DNA from: Bradyrhizobium iriomotense
GTDB taxonomy: Bacteria; Pseudomonadota; Alphaproteobacteria; Rhizobiales; Xanthobacteraceae
Assembly: GCF_018129405.1 (NCBI RefSeq)
Contig: NZ_JAFCLP010000024.1
Span: 1-64,000, forward strand
DNA length: 64,000 nucleotides
Reading direction: 5' to 3'
Positions 53,401 through 60,901 of the stretch are shown piece by piece. A program made the translations under genes and the position numbers. The stretch's first letter is position 1. Each line of letters opens with the position of its first letter. The notes beneath the pieces were generated by a model. The model was not told where the DNA came from. It did no database searches and saw only the letters and a list, made by a program, of their open reading frames with translations.

Positions 53401-53798
53401 TCGAGACCGGGCTGGAAATCCTGGACGAGTTGATCGCCGGGACGGGACAATCCGGCCAGCATTGGCTTGATGCCGAGCTGCATCGTGTCCGCGGCAAGCT
53501 TTTATCGCGCCATGACCCTTCGGACGAATTCAGTGCCGAAGACGCCCTCAAGCGAGCGCTGAAAATCGCGCGACACCAGCAGACCAGGACTTTCGAGCTG
53601 CGCAGCGCCCTTGAACTTGCGCGTCTGTACAGGACAACTGGCCGAGCGGGTGCGATATCCCAGGTGCTCGCCCCCGTGCTCGCTGAATTCGAGGCGGAAC
53701 GAGATCTTCCGGAATTCGTGGAAGCGAACGAGCTGCTCAGGCAAGAGCATGAGGCACGTGCCGTTTCCCTCGGCCGGACGTCGTTTGGGCAGAGATGA
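50424..53798 (+). CDS. SAM-adenylate/guanylate cyclase-ATPase-TPR fusion protein
   Basis: A 1124-residue multidomain signalling protein. Residues 1-60 form a SAM domain (MQIAEWLEKLGLGQYAERFA). Residues 70-235 are a class III cyclase catalytic domain with both metal aspartates: D83 (FCDLVGST) and D127 (FVGDGILVYFG). The centre is a large AAA/STAND-like ATPase with P-loop GEAGIGKS, preceded by FVGRKDEIEFIL, and Walker-B-like LLIICEDMHWAD. The last 400 residues are TPR-like helices. The start at 50424 has GGTGGA upstream. Rhizobia have many such proteins with unknown inputs. Cyclase activity is expected but not certain. Confidence 0.9.
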   Translation: MQIAEWLEKLGLGQYAERFAQNGIDVGILPELMDEDFDKLGVLLGHRRKMLRAIAELDPAALIASPAPPHDAERRHLTVMFCDLVGSTALSVRLDPEDLWEVIRSYRAACARVIAAYDGSIARFVGDGILVYFGYPRAHEDDAERAVRAGLDIVAAIRQLKTGAGERVELRIAIATGLVVVGDLISGDASEEHATIGDTPNLAARLQSLAEPGAVVVASSTRRLLGDLFTFRNLGRREVKGISEPIAVWAVEGATASESRFEAVRAARSIGFVGRKDEIEFILSRQREAWQGRGQIVLISGEAGIGKSRIVATLSESPSLGTHRRVRYQCSPYHTNSALHPFVAQLERAAGIRSLDTPEQKLDKLEAMLALGTQQVARATPLIAALLSIPTGDHCPPLGVSPAQQRRQTFAALLDQLEGLARDQPLLIICEDMHWADATTLELFDLAVDRIRGLPILVLLTSRPEFEPSWSGLANVSLLRLDRLDRQDTRALVEQVVVGRQLPREMMKQIIDKTDGVPLFVEELTKMVLESGLLVEDAGRYRLNSPLPPLAIPATLQDSLMARLDRLAPVKEVAQIGAAIGRDFSYALLKYVAGRDDLTLSAALGQLEEAELLLRRGTPPEANYSFKHALVQEAAYESLLKSKRQLLHTRIGDVLREKFPVVAETEPEVLAHHFTEAGLGEIALEWWRKAGQQALKRSAYSEAIAHLGKAIATADQLPDEPRRMMSRLHLQIAYGRALRGSLGHSAPETVAAWTRARQFAAGIDDPVELAPVHSGLFNACLTHGELAPMRELADAIRSAADRRPDSPVAAVVAHWTGGVTCWFAGDYLNARTHLERALAIYGAEPDPATFRASALDLPFVIMRFLALVLWPLGGTARARKLAAEAVGAPGEKRALSQANALVHRAVFDGVCGGMLQQTETILALGLARDHTMPLYVAAGTYLNGLAKWRAGDRMAGLADMRHGWTLLHENDCYLCEPFWGMHVALAIAEVGEVETGLEILDELIAGTGQSGQHWLDAELHRVRGKLLSRHDPSDEFSAEDALKRALKIARHQQTRTFELRSALELARLYRTTGRAGAISQVLAPVLAEFEAERDLPEFVEANELLRQEHEARAVSLGRTSFGQR

Positions 53799-53801
53799 CG
53801 C

Positions 53802-55025
53802 TCACGAATTCACGTGCACGAAATCCCGCAGCAGCGGATAGATCTCGTTGCTCCAGCGCTTGCCCGAGAACACGCCGTAATGGCCGACGCCGGCCTGCAT
53901 GTGATGGACGCGGCGATAGGCGCGCACGCCGGTGCAGAGGTCTTGCGCCGCGAGCGTCTGGCCGATCGAGCAGATGTCGTCCTTCTCGCCCTCGACCGTC
54001 ATCAGCCCCATGCGGCTGACGGCCTTGGTGTTCACGGGACGGCCGCGGTGCATCAGCTTGCCTTGCGGCAAGAGGTGCTCCTGGAACACGTCGCGCACGG
54101 TCTCGATGTAGAACTCCGCCGGCAGGTCCATCACGGCGAAATATTCGTCGTAGAAGGTCTTGATGGTCGCGGCCTTCTCCTTCTCGCCCTTGGCGATGTG
54201 ATTGGCGAGGTCGAGATGCTGCTTGATGTGGCGCTCGAGATTCATCGAGACGAACGCGGTGAGCTGCACGAAGCCGGGATAGACCTTGCGCAGCGCGCCG
54301 CGGCACTGCATCGGCACGTAATTGATCAAATTGCGCTCAAACCACTCGATCGGCTTGCTCTTGGCGAAGTCGTTGACCTTGGTCGGCTGGATGCGGGTGT
54401 CGATGGGACCCGCCATCAGCGTCAGCGTCGCCGGCCGCGACGGATGGTTGCCCTCGCACATGATCGCGGCGGCCGCGAGCGCCGAGACCGAGGGCTGGCA
54501 GATCGCCACCATGTGCGGGCGCGGGCCGAGCTGTCCCAGGAAGTCGATGAGATGCTCGGTGTAGTCGTCGAGCCCGAAGCGGCCCTCGCTGCGCGGGATG
54601 TCGCGCGGATTGTGCCAGTCGGTGATGTAGACGTCGTGGTCCTGCAGCAGCGTCTTCACGGTGCCGCGCAAGAGCGTTGCGAAGTGGCCGGACATCGGCG
54701 CCACCAGCAGCATGCGCGGCTGCTCGCCCACGTCGTCTTTCCTGAAATGCAGCAGCGAGCCGAACGGCGTCGCGTAGGCGATCTCCTCGCGGACGCCGAC
54801 CTCGCGGTTGCCCACCATGACGCTCTCGATGCCATAGGCCGGGCGGTCATAGGTGAGGGTGGAGCGCGAGATCAGCTCGAGCGCCGCCGAGAGCCGGCCG
54901 ACCACCTGATCCGACATGCCCTGGGGCACCAGATTGAGGAATTTCAGCGCGGACGAGGCTCCCGCCCGCCACGGCGCCGTCAGATCCATGTGGTTCTGAA
55001 AGGCTTGATAATACATCGACATCAT
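53802..55025 (-). CDS. phaZ: Intracellular polyhydroxybutyrate depolymerase
   Basis: A 407-residue intracellular PHB depolymerase. The catalytic Cys lies in the lipase-box-like VAICQPSVSALAA (C176). The N-terminus (MYYQAFQNHMDLTAPWR) and GVGHYGVFSGKRW near the end, which holds the catalytic His, are typical of the family. It degrades stored PHB granules to 3-hydroxybutyrate. Two adjacent ATGs (55025 and 55022) are possible starts. The gene is isolated, with the cyclase stop 3 bp away on the opposite strand, and is divergent from a glutathione transferase. Confidence 0.93.
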   Translation of the reverse strand: MMSMYYQAFQNHMDLTAPWRAGASSALKFLNLVPQGMSDQVVGRLSAALELISRSTLTYDRPAYGIESVMVGNREVGVREEIAYATPFGSLLHFRKDDVGEQPRMLLVAPMSGHFATLLRGTVKTLLQDHDVYITDWHNPRDIPRSEGRFGLDDYTEHLIDFLGQLGPRPHMVAICQPSVSALAAAAIMCEGNHPSRPATLTLMAGPIDTRIQPTKVNDFAKSKPIEWFERNLINYVPMQCRGALRKVYPGFVQLTAFVSMNLERHIKQHLDLANHIAKGEKEKAATIKTFYDEYFAVMDLPAEFYIETVRDVFQEHLLPQGKLMHRGRPVNTKAVSRMGLMTVEGEKDDICSIGQTLAAQDLCTGVRAYRRVHHMQAGVGHYGVFSGKRWSNEIYPLLRDFVHVNS

Positions 55026-55204
55026 ACTGAAATGCCCCCGTCCCCTGCCGTCATGCAATATCGAAGCCAGACGGGAGCAGGACCGCCCGCAAAATTGGCA
55101 CATCGCTTGCTCCTAATGCGGGGTGAGGACACAGGGAAGCTCAGCGAATGAGCACGTCCGCGGCCGGGCGGGGTGCGGGTCAAAGGCGTGAGGGAAGGGG
55201 CCAT

Positions 55205-55861
55205 ATGGCGAAAGCGACACTGACCATCAGCAGCAAGAACTATTCGTCCTGGTCGCTGCGTGGCTGGCTGCTGACGAAATTTTCCGGGCTCGACTTCGAG
55301 GAGGTTGTGACCGCGCCGGACGACGCGTCGGCGCGCGCGGAGATCCTCCTGCTGTCGTCGTCGATCTTGGTGCCGTGCCTGCGGCACGAGGGCGCCGTGG
55401 TCTGGGATACGCTGGCGATCGCCGAATATCTCAACGAGGTGATGCCGTCAGCCGGGCTGCTGCCTGATGACCGCGTCCAGCGCGCCCATTGCCGCTCGAT
55501 TTGCGGCGAAATCCATTCCGGCTTCACAACGCTGCGCGCTTCGCTGCCGGTCAACCTCAAGGGCCACTTCCCCGGCTTCAAGATCTGGTCGCGCGCGCAG
55601 GCCGACATCGACCGGGTCTGGTTCATCTGGCGCGACTGCCTGGAGAAGTCGGGCGGCCCGTTCCTGTTCGGCGAGCGGCGCACCATGGCGGATGCGATGT
55701 ACGCGCCCGTGGTGACGCGCTTCGTCACCTATGACGTCAAGCTCGAGCCGCGCTTGAGGGCTTATGCCGATACCATCATGGCCATGCCCGAGATGCAGGA
55801 ATGGATCGCGGCGGCGAGGGAAGAGCCGGCCGAGATCGAGGAGCTCGAGGTCGAATATTAG
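55205..55861 (+). CDS. Glutathione S-transferase family protein
   Basis: A 218-residue GST. The N-terminal thioredoxin-like domain has the active-site region SKNYSSWSLRGWL (the Ser of the class) and VPCLRHEGAVVWDTLAIAEY, the Pro and glutathione-binding loop. The C-terminal helical domain starts near residue 90. The ATG at 55205 is preceded by GGAAGGGG. It probably conjugates or reduces electrophiles. A T-tailed hairpin follows the stop, so it is a single-gene transcript. Confidence 0.9.
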   Translation: MAKATLTISSKNYSSWSLRGWLLTKFSGLDFEEVVTAPDDASARAEILLLSSSILVPCLRHEGAVVWDTLAIAEYLNEVMPSAGLLPDDRVQRAHCRSICGEIHSGFTTLRASLPVNLKGHFPGFKIWSRAQADIDRVWFIWRDCLEKSGGPFLFGERRTMADAMYAPVVTRFVTYDVKLEPRLRAYADTIMAMPEMQEWIAAAREEPAEIEELEVEY

Positions 55862-55889
55862 GCAGGAGCAGTATCGCCCTGCCTGTTTT
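55860..55889 (+). terminator. Rho-independent terminator after the GST gene
   Basis: A perfect 7-bp stem, AGGCAGG / CCTGCCT, with an 11-base loop and a GTTTT tail. Begins within the stop codon. Confidence 0.8.
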
Positions 55890-56078
55890 GGGAGCGAGGG
55901 CCCGCGCCGCCGCCCCCGACAGCCAGGTCATTGAAGCCGTTAACTTTTGACGCTCGTCACCGGACGAGACGGCCGCTCATGGTACGCAGATATTGTAGGA
56001 GCCTCGAAGCTGGTTACGACATCTAGCCGTGAACAGCTGCGTACGGACCCGCTCCGCTGATTCGGACGTGATTCGTTC

Positions 56079-56114
56079 GGGCCGCGTTCCGTTGGTTAAG
56101 GCGGAGCGCGGCCC
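56079..56114. terminator. Strong hairpin between GST and the small minus-strand gene
   Basis: A 13-bp near-perfect stem, GGGCCGCGTTCCG with CGGAGCGCGGCCC (one mismatch), around a 10-base loop. It lies 28 bp beyond the stop of the minus-strand gene at 56142-56366 and could end that transcript; there is no T-run. The remaining 55890-56141 shows nothing else recognisable. Confidence 0.5.
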
Positions 56115-56141
56115 CGTCGCGTTTTGGAACACAAGTCGCGG

Positions 56142-56366
56142 TCAGGCGACGCCCGAGTGCTTCACCCGCGGCAGGCGCCAGCCGATGACGGTCGCTTCGA
56201 CCGCGATGCCGGCCTCGTGGTTCTGCCAGCGTCCTCCGACATAACGGCAGGCGAACGGCAGCTGATACGTGCCGCTGTGATCCTCGCACAGCACTTCGAC
56301 CGGCAGGCCGGGTGGCGGTTCTCCGGCGCCATCGAACTCCGCCAGACGTCTATCACGCGTTGCCAT
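56142..56366 (-). CDS. Small conserved protein of unknown function
   Basis: A 74-residue protein. The start at 56366 has AGGGGAG about 10 bases upstream on the minus strand. It contains a short Gly/Pro segment (GAGEPPPGLPVEVLCEDH) and two Cys (VLCEDH, FACRYV), with a C-terminal GWRLPRVKHSGVA. I recognise no domain; the length and pattern resemble small Bradyrhizobium conserved proteins. Divergent from the coiled-coil protein gene. Function unknown. Confidence 0.62.
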   Translation of the reverse strand: MATRDRRLAEFDGAGEPPPGLPVEVLCEDHSGTYQLPFACRYVGGRWQNHEAGIAVEATVIGWRLPRVKHSGVA

Positions 56367-56549
56367 TGCAAAAATCTCCCCTAAACAAAGCCGCGAAAGT
56401 GCGCCCACTTCCTTCGCGTGCGGTTCACTGCTCCCCGTCCCTGGGGAACAAGCCAAGCTCAACGCGAGAATGCGGTACGAGTGTGGTAGCCTTCGGCTGC
56501 TGCGCACAATCGGCGCACATTGCCGTGATTATTTGGCGAGGAACCCCGC

Positions 56550-56906
56550 ATGCCGCTTCGAAGCGCCGGCGTTTATTTCCTGACGTTGCTGCTCGCCACG
56601 CTGGCGGTTGCACCGCTCCGCGCGCAGGACGTGCCGGGCATCGAGATCTGCACTGTCGAGAAGACCATGGAGCGCCGCACCAGCTGTCTCCAGAGCAATG
56701 TCGACTTCCTCCAGAAGACGATCACCAAGCTCAACCTGGACCACCAGCAGAAGCTGGATGCGGCGGGTCGCCAGATCGACGCGCTGAAGACTGGCATCGC
56801 CGGCCTGCAGAAGACGATCAGTGATCTCCAGGCCGCGCAGGCGAAGACCGCCGAGGATCTGAAGAAGAAGCAGGATGCGCCGCCGCCGAAGGACGCCGCG
56901 AAATAA
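56550..56906 (+). CDS. Exported coiled-coil protein
   Basis: A 118-residue protein. A Sec signal peptide (LLLATLAVAPLRA, cleaved before QDVPG) is followed by two Cys (IEICTVEKTMERRTSC) that may pair in the periplasm. A long heptad-like coiled coil runs from residue 47 to 105 (LQKTITKLNLDHQQKLDAAG) and the tail ends in Lys/Pro-rich residues. I recognise no family beyond Lpp- or OmpH-like exported coiled coils. The 10 bp to the next, convergent gene is tight. Function unknown; possible periplasmic scaffold. Confidence 0.72.
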   Translation: MPLRSAGVYFLTLLLATLAVAPLRAQDVPGIEICTVEKTMERRTSCLQSNVDFLQKTITKLNLDHQQKLDAAGRQIDALKTGIAGLQKTISDLQAAQAKTAEDLKKKQDAPPPKDAAK

Positions 56907-56915
56907 GCGCGGCGC

Positions 56916-58019
56916 TCACGCCACGCGATAGCGCTCCATCACCCCGCGATCAGGCTCATAGCCGAGTCCGGGCCCCGAGGGCACCGCGACATGGCCGGTG
57001 GCATCGACATCGGCACGGCCGCCCCACAGGCAGGCTTCGCGCTTGAGGTAGAACATCTCGACCAGCCCGTCGTCGCGTGTTGCGAGCAGGTGCAGCGTCG
57101 CCAGCAGGCCCGGGCCGAAATACGGGGAGTGCGGGACGATCTTGACGCCGAGCCGATCCGCCAGCGCCGCGACCTTCAGGAATTCCGTAATGCCGCCGAC
57201 CTTGATTACCGACGGCTGGGCGTGGCTGACCGCGCCCGCATCCATCATCTGGCGGAATTGATATTCGGTGCAGGCATTCTCGCCGGCGGCGATGCCGAGC
57301 CCGCCCCTGCTGCGAACGTCGGCGAGTGTGGCAAAATCCTCCGGCGGCCAGACCGGCTCCTCCAGGAACATCGGCTGCGCGGCGCGGCATGCTTTCGCGA
57401 ATGCGATCGCCTGCTCGCCTGACAGTGGGCAGTTCATGTCGACCATCAGCGGAATGTTGGGGCCGATCGCCTCGCGCGCGGCGAACACCGCAGGCGCCGT
57501 GGTCTCGTGCAGCTTGATCGCGCCGTAGCCGAGCGCGAGTGCCTTCCTGCATTCGCCGGCGATGTTGTCGGGCGAGCCGATCCGCAGCAGGCTCGCATAC
57601 GCGGGAATGGCCGGGCGCCTGATCTTGCCGAGCAGGCGGTGCAGCGGCACGCCCTTGTTCTTCGCAGCGAGGTCCCACAGCGCGATGTCGAGGCCGGAGA
57701 TCGCGAACATGGTGATGCCGTAACGGCCGAACAGATGCAGATTGCGCTGGATCTGCTCCATCACCGCGGGAATGCCGGCAGCGTCAGGAACCTCCAGGCC
57801 GATGGCCTGCGGCGCGATCATCTCCTCGACGGCGCTGCGCGTGGTGCGCGGGGAGACATAGCCGAAGGCATCGCCCCAGCCGGTCAGCCCGGCATCGGTC
57901 GTGACCTCGACGATCACCATGTCGAGTGCGGTGATGGCGGAGGCGCCCTGGCGGAAGCTCGCAACACCGGCGTCATAGGGGATGCGGATATGGTGCGCCC
58001 GCACATCGGTGATCTTCAT
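56916..58019 (-). CDS. Enolase-superfamily (mandelate racemase/MLE-like) enzyme
   Basis: A 367-residue TIM-barrel enzyme. Metal ligands are D194 (MVDMNC), E220 or E221 (FLEEPVW) and E247 (AGENACT). The lysine end of the active site reads IKLHE (K169, H171), so the usual second Lys of the KxK motif is His here. H297 (VPHSPYFGP) is the likely base on the other face. Such KxH members act on sugar acids or small diacids, but the substrate cannot be fixed. The gene is convergent with the coiled-coil gene and divergent from the AraC-GyrI gene. Confidence 0.85.
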   Translation of the reverse strand: MKITDVRAHHIRIPYDAGVASFRQGASAITALDMVIVEVTTDAGLTGWGDAFGYVSPRTTRSAVEEMIAPQAIGLEVPDAAGIPAVMEQIQRNLHLFGRYGITMFAISGLDIALWDLAAKNKGVPLHRLLGKIRRPAIPAYASLLRIGSPDNIAGECRKALALGYGAIKLHETTAPAVFAAREAIGPNIPLMVDMNCPLSGEQAIAFAKACRAAQPMFLEEPVWPPEDFATLADVRSRGGLGIAAGENACTEYQFRQMMDAGAVSHAQPSVIKVGGITEFLKVAALADRLGVKIVPHSPYFGPGLLATLHLLATRDDGLVEMFYLKREACLWGGRADVDATGHVAVPSGPGLGYEPDRGVMERYRVA

Positions 58020-58189
58020 GCGGCGGTTCCTCCTGCTTTCTTGTGAGCGGATTTGCGAATGTAGCTACGAACCCCCGGACGTTGCCAGTGGCTGTTCCGG
58101 CGTTATCCTCCTTGAGGACCGCAACGCCGATCAAGCGAAGCCGGCGGTCTTCCGTGCATCATGGCCTTGCTTCGAACGAGGGTCCGACC

Positions 58190-59023
58190 ATGAACCCAGC
58201 CCAGCGCGCGCTCTGGTACATCGAGAGCCATCTGGCCGAGCCGATGACGCTCGACGAGATCGCTACGGTCGCCGGCGTGTCGCGGTTCCACCTGGTGCGT
58301 GCGTTTGCCGCAGCCACCGGCCTGCCGGCGATGCGTTACGTGCGCGCGCGGCGGCTGACGGAGGCCGCGCGCAGCCTGGCGAACGGCGCGCCCGACATCC
58401 TGTCGCTGGCGCTGGAGGCGGACTACGGCTCGCACGAGGCATTCACCCGCGCGTTCCGCGACCAGTTCGGCACCACGCCCGAAGCGGTGCGGACGGCGAC
58501 CAGCACCGGTCATCTCCAGCTACGGGAGCCGATCCTCATGGACTCCACCATATCCGACAACCTTGCTGCACCGCGTTTCGAAACCGCAAAGGCCTTCCTC
58601 GTCGCCGGCCCCACTGAGCGCATCTCCTGCGACAATGGCGCCATCATCCCGAGCCTGTGGCAACGCTTTCATCAGGAGGTTGCCGACATTCCCGCGCGGG
58701 TCGGGAACGTTGCCTATGGCGTCTGCTCCAACGGCGATGATGCCGGCAATTTCGACTACATCGCCGGCGTCGAGGTCGCCGATTTCTCCGACCTGCCGCG
58801 CCGCTTCGGTCGCATCCGCATCCCCGAGCAGCGCTATGCGGTGTTCACCCACACCGAGCACGTCGCCTCGATCCGCCGCACCGTCAACACGATCTGGAAT
58901 CAGTGGCTGCCGGCCTCGGGCCTGAAGGCCGCCGATGCGCCGAATTTCGAGCGCTACGACGAGAAATTCGACCCCGCGACCGGCAATGGCGGCTTCGAGA
59001 TTTGGATACCAGTGAGGGAGTAA
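58190..59023 (+). CDS. AraC-type regulator with GyrI-like effector domain
   Basis: A 277-residue regulator with the AraC HTH at the N-terminus (residues 15-105: LDEIATVAGVSRFHLVRAF and YGSHEAFTRAFRDQF) and a GyrI/Rob-like ligand-binding domain at the C-terminus (about 125-275). This order is typical of SoxS/Rob-like regulators that answer to small lipophilic molecules. I placed the start at the ATG at 58190; the longer frame adds an unsupported N-terminus. Divergent from the enolase-superfamily gene, separated by 170 bp, and may regulate it. A repeat follows its stop. Confidence 0.9.
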   Translation: MNPAQRALWYIESHLAEPMTLDEIATVAGVSRFHLVRAFAAATGLPAMRYVRARRLTEAARSLANGAPDILSLALEADYGSHEAFTRAFRDQFGTTPEAVRTATSTGHLQLREPILMDSTISDNLAAPRFETAKAFLVAGPTERISCDNGAIIPSLWQRFHQEVADIPARVGNVAYGVCSNGDDAGNFDYIAGVEVADFSDLPRRFGRIRIPEQRYAVFTHTEHVASIRRTVNTIWNQWLPASGLKAADAPNFERYDEKFDPATGNGGFEIWIPVRE

Positions 59024-59069
59024 GCATGATCCGGAAAAGTGCGCAGCGGTTTTCCGAAAAGATCATGCT
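59023..59069. repeat. Inverted repeat AGCATGATC ... GATCATGCT
   Basis: Arms AGCATGATC (59023-59031) and GATCATGCT (59061-59069) with an inner CGGAAAA / TTTTCCG pair around GTGCGCAGCGG. It overlaps the regulator's stop codon. I associate this motif with many intergenic sites in Rhizobiales (recollection). Confidence 0.8.
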
Positions 59070-59080
59070 CAAACAATAAC

Positions 59081-59111
59081 GCAAGGCGCGATGACCCTCA
59101 TCGCGCCTTGC
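59081..59111. terminator. Perfect 14-bp hairpin
   Basis: GCAAGGCGCGATGA / TCATCGCGCCTTGC around CCC. It lies between the AraC-GyrI and SMP-30 genes and is a likely terminator for the former, though without T-run. Confidence 0.65.
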
Positions 59112-59245
59112 AGCGCAACGCTGGCATACCGTCCCGCTTGCTTGGCAAGCCCCGGTGACTTTGTCATAACCGCAGGCAAATCTTGCGTGTGGGGCCCGTG
59201 CCGGAGATCCCGTGCAAGCCATAACAAGCAGCCGGGAGGGTCTCC

Positions 59246-60172
59246 ATGTCCAACGTCCGCGTCCTCGCCACCGACCTCGAATTTCCCGAAGGGCCGGTCG
59301 TGATGCCGGACGGCTCGGTGGTGCTGGTGGAGATCCGCGGCCAGCGCCTGACCCGCGTCTACCCCGACGGCCGCAAGGAGATCGTGGCGAAGGTCCCCGG
59401 CGGCCCGAACGGCGCCGCGCTCGGCCCCGACGGCAAGATCTACATCTGCAACAATGGCGGCTTCTCCTGGATCCCGACCCGCAACATGATCATGCCCGGC
59501 CCGCAGCCGGACGATTATCTCGGCGGCTCGATCCAGCGCGTCGACCTGCAATCCGGCAAGGTCGAGACCGTCGTCACGAAATGCGGCGAGCACGATCTGC
59601 GCGGGCCGAACGACCTGGTGTTCGACAAGCAGGGTGGCCTGTGGTTCTCCGATCTCGGCAAGCGCCGCGCGCGCGAGATGGATGTCGGCGGCATGTATTA
59701 CCTCAAGCCCGGCATGACCGAGATCGTCGAAATCGTGCATGGCGTGCTGCCGGCCAACGGCATCGGGCTGTCGCCGGACGAGAACACCGTCTACATCGCG
59801 GAGACGCCGACCGGGCGGCTGTGGGCCTATGAGCTCTCCGCGCCGGGTACGCTGAAACCGCGCGACGCGATCTATCGCGGCGAGCGCGGCAAGCCGATCT
59901 GCGGCCTCGGCGGCTACCAGATGTTCGACTCGCTCGCGGTGGAGGCAAATGGCAATGTCTGCGTCGCAACCCTCGTGTCCGGCTGCATCTCGGTGATCGC
60001 GCCCGACGGCACGCTGGTCGAGCAGGTGCCCACCGGCGACCGCGTCACCACCAACATCGCCTTCGGCGGCCCTGAACTTAAGACCGCCTACATCACGCTG
60101 TCGGGCAAGGGCGAGCTCGTCGCCATGGACTGGCCGCGCGGCGGTTTGCCGTTGAACTTTTTGAATAAGTGA
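59246..60172 (+). CDS. SMP-30/gluconolactonase-like hydrolase
   Basis: A 308-residue six-bladed beta-propeller of the SMP-30/gluconolactonase family. The calcium/metal ligands are in FPEGPVVMPDGS (Glu near residue 15), GPNDLVFDKQG (Asn) and LSPDENTVYIAET (Asp). It hydrolyses a lactone, probably a sugar lactone, to the open acid. It is preceded by the 59081-59111 hairpin and ends in a hairpin that overlaps its stop, so it is likely a single-gene transcript. A link to the GMC dehydrogenase downstream is possible but no substrate is named. Confidence 0.9.
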   Translation: MSNVRVLATDLEFPEGPVVMPDGSVVLVEIRGQRLTRVYPDGRKEIVAKVPGGPNGAALGPDGKIYICNNGGFSWIPTRNMIMPGPQPDDYLGGSIQRVDLQSGKVETVVTKCGEHDLRGPNDLVFDKQGGLWFSDLGKRRAREMDVGGMYYLKPGMTEIVEIVHGVLPANGIGLSPDENTVYIAETPTGRLWAYELSAPGTLKPRDAIYRGERGKPICGLGGYQMFDSLAVEANGNVCVATLVSGCISVIAPDGTLVEQVPTGDRVTTNIAFGGPELKTAYITLSGKGELVAMDWPRGGLPLNFLNK

Positions 60173-60195
60173 CAATCGCGAAAAACGCGATTGTC
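60171..60195 (+). terminator. Hairpin overlapping the SMP-30 stop codon
   Basis: A perfect 10-bp stem, GACAATCGCG / CGCGATTGTC, with an AAAAA loop. It starts within the stop codon and its end overlaps the palindromic repeat at 60193-60272. Confidence 0.6.
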
Positions 60196-60272
60196 ATCCC
60201 GGGGCTATGCGGAGCATAGAACCCGGGATCTCGAGATTCCGGGTTCGGCTCTTTGAGCCGCCCCGGAATGAC
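60193..60272. repeat. Palindromic repeat, CCCGGGATCTCGAGATTCCGGG family (copy 2)
   Basis: Same family as 16495-16574: outer GTCATCCCGGGG / CCCCGGAATGAC with an inner near-palindrome centred on CTCGAG (one mismatch: GGGAT versus ATTCC) and GGCTC / GAGCC. Lies between the SMP-30 and GNAT genes. Confidence 0.8.
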
Positions 60273-60291
60273 ATTCATGAGGAACGATACA

Positions 60292-60885
60292 ATGCCCTGG
60301 CCTGATCCCATCACCCTGCGCGGACAGCACGCCCGTCTCGAGCCGCTGTCGCATGCTCATCGCGAGGGGCTGGTCGAGGCCGTCAAGGACGGCGAGCTGT
60401 CAAAGCTCTGGTACACCGCGATCCCGCTGCCGGAGAACATGGGCAAGGAGATCGACCGCCGCCTCGGCCTGCAGGCTGCCGGCTCGATGCTGCCCTTCAC
60501 CGTGTTCGACGCAGGCGGCAGCATCGTCGGCATGACCACCTACATGAACATCGATGCCACCAACCGCCGCGTCGAGATCGGCTCGACCTGGTACGGCAAG
60601 AGTGCGCAGCGCGGCCCACTCAACACGCAGTGCAAGCTGCTGCTGCTCCGGCACGCCTTCGAGACGCTGAACTGCATCGCGGTCGAGTTCCGCACGCATT
60701 TCTTCAACCATCAGAGCCGCCGCGCCATCGAGCGCCTCGGCGCCAAGCAGGACGGCATTCTGCGCAGCCACCAAATCGCGCCGAACGGCACGTTGCGCGA
60801 TACCGTTGTTTACAGCATCACCGCCGCCGAATGGCCGACGGTGCAGGCGCATCTGGAATTTCAACTCAACGACAAGCCGCGCTAG
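60292..60885 (+). CDS. GNAT-family N-acetyltransferase
   Basis: A 197-residue GNAT of the RimJ/ribosomal-protein-like subgroup. It opens with ITLRGQHARLEPLSHAHR, has the acetyl-CoA region NRRVEIGSTWYGKSAQRGP and a C-terminal NHQSRRAIERLGAKQDGILR. I chose the ATG at 60292; a GAGGAACG site lies about 10 bases upstream, and the longer frame adds 13 residues. Substrate unknown. It is followed 16 bp later by the GMC oxidoreductase and may be cotranscribed. Confidence 0.88.
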   Translation: MPWPDPITLRGQHARLEPLSHAHREGLVEAVKDGELSKLWYTAIPLPENMGKEIDRRLGLQAAGSMLPFTVFDAGGSIVGMTTYMNIDATNRRVEIGSTWYGKSAQRGPLNTQCKLLLLRHAFETLNCIAVEFRTHFFNHQSRRAIERLGAKQDGILRSHQIAPNGTLRDTVVYSITAAEWPTVQAHLEFQLNDKPR

Positions 60886-60901
60886 GGGCGGCCGAGGGAC
60901 C

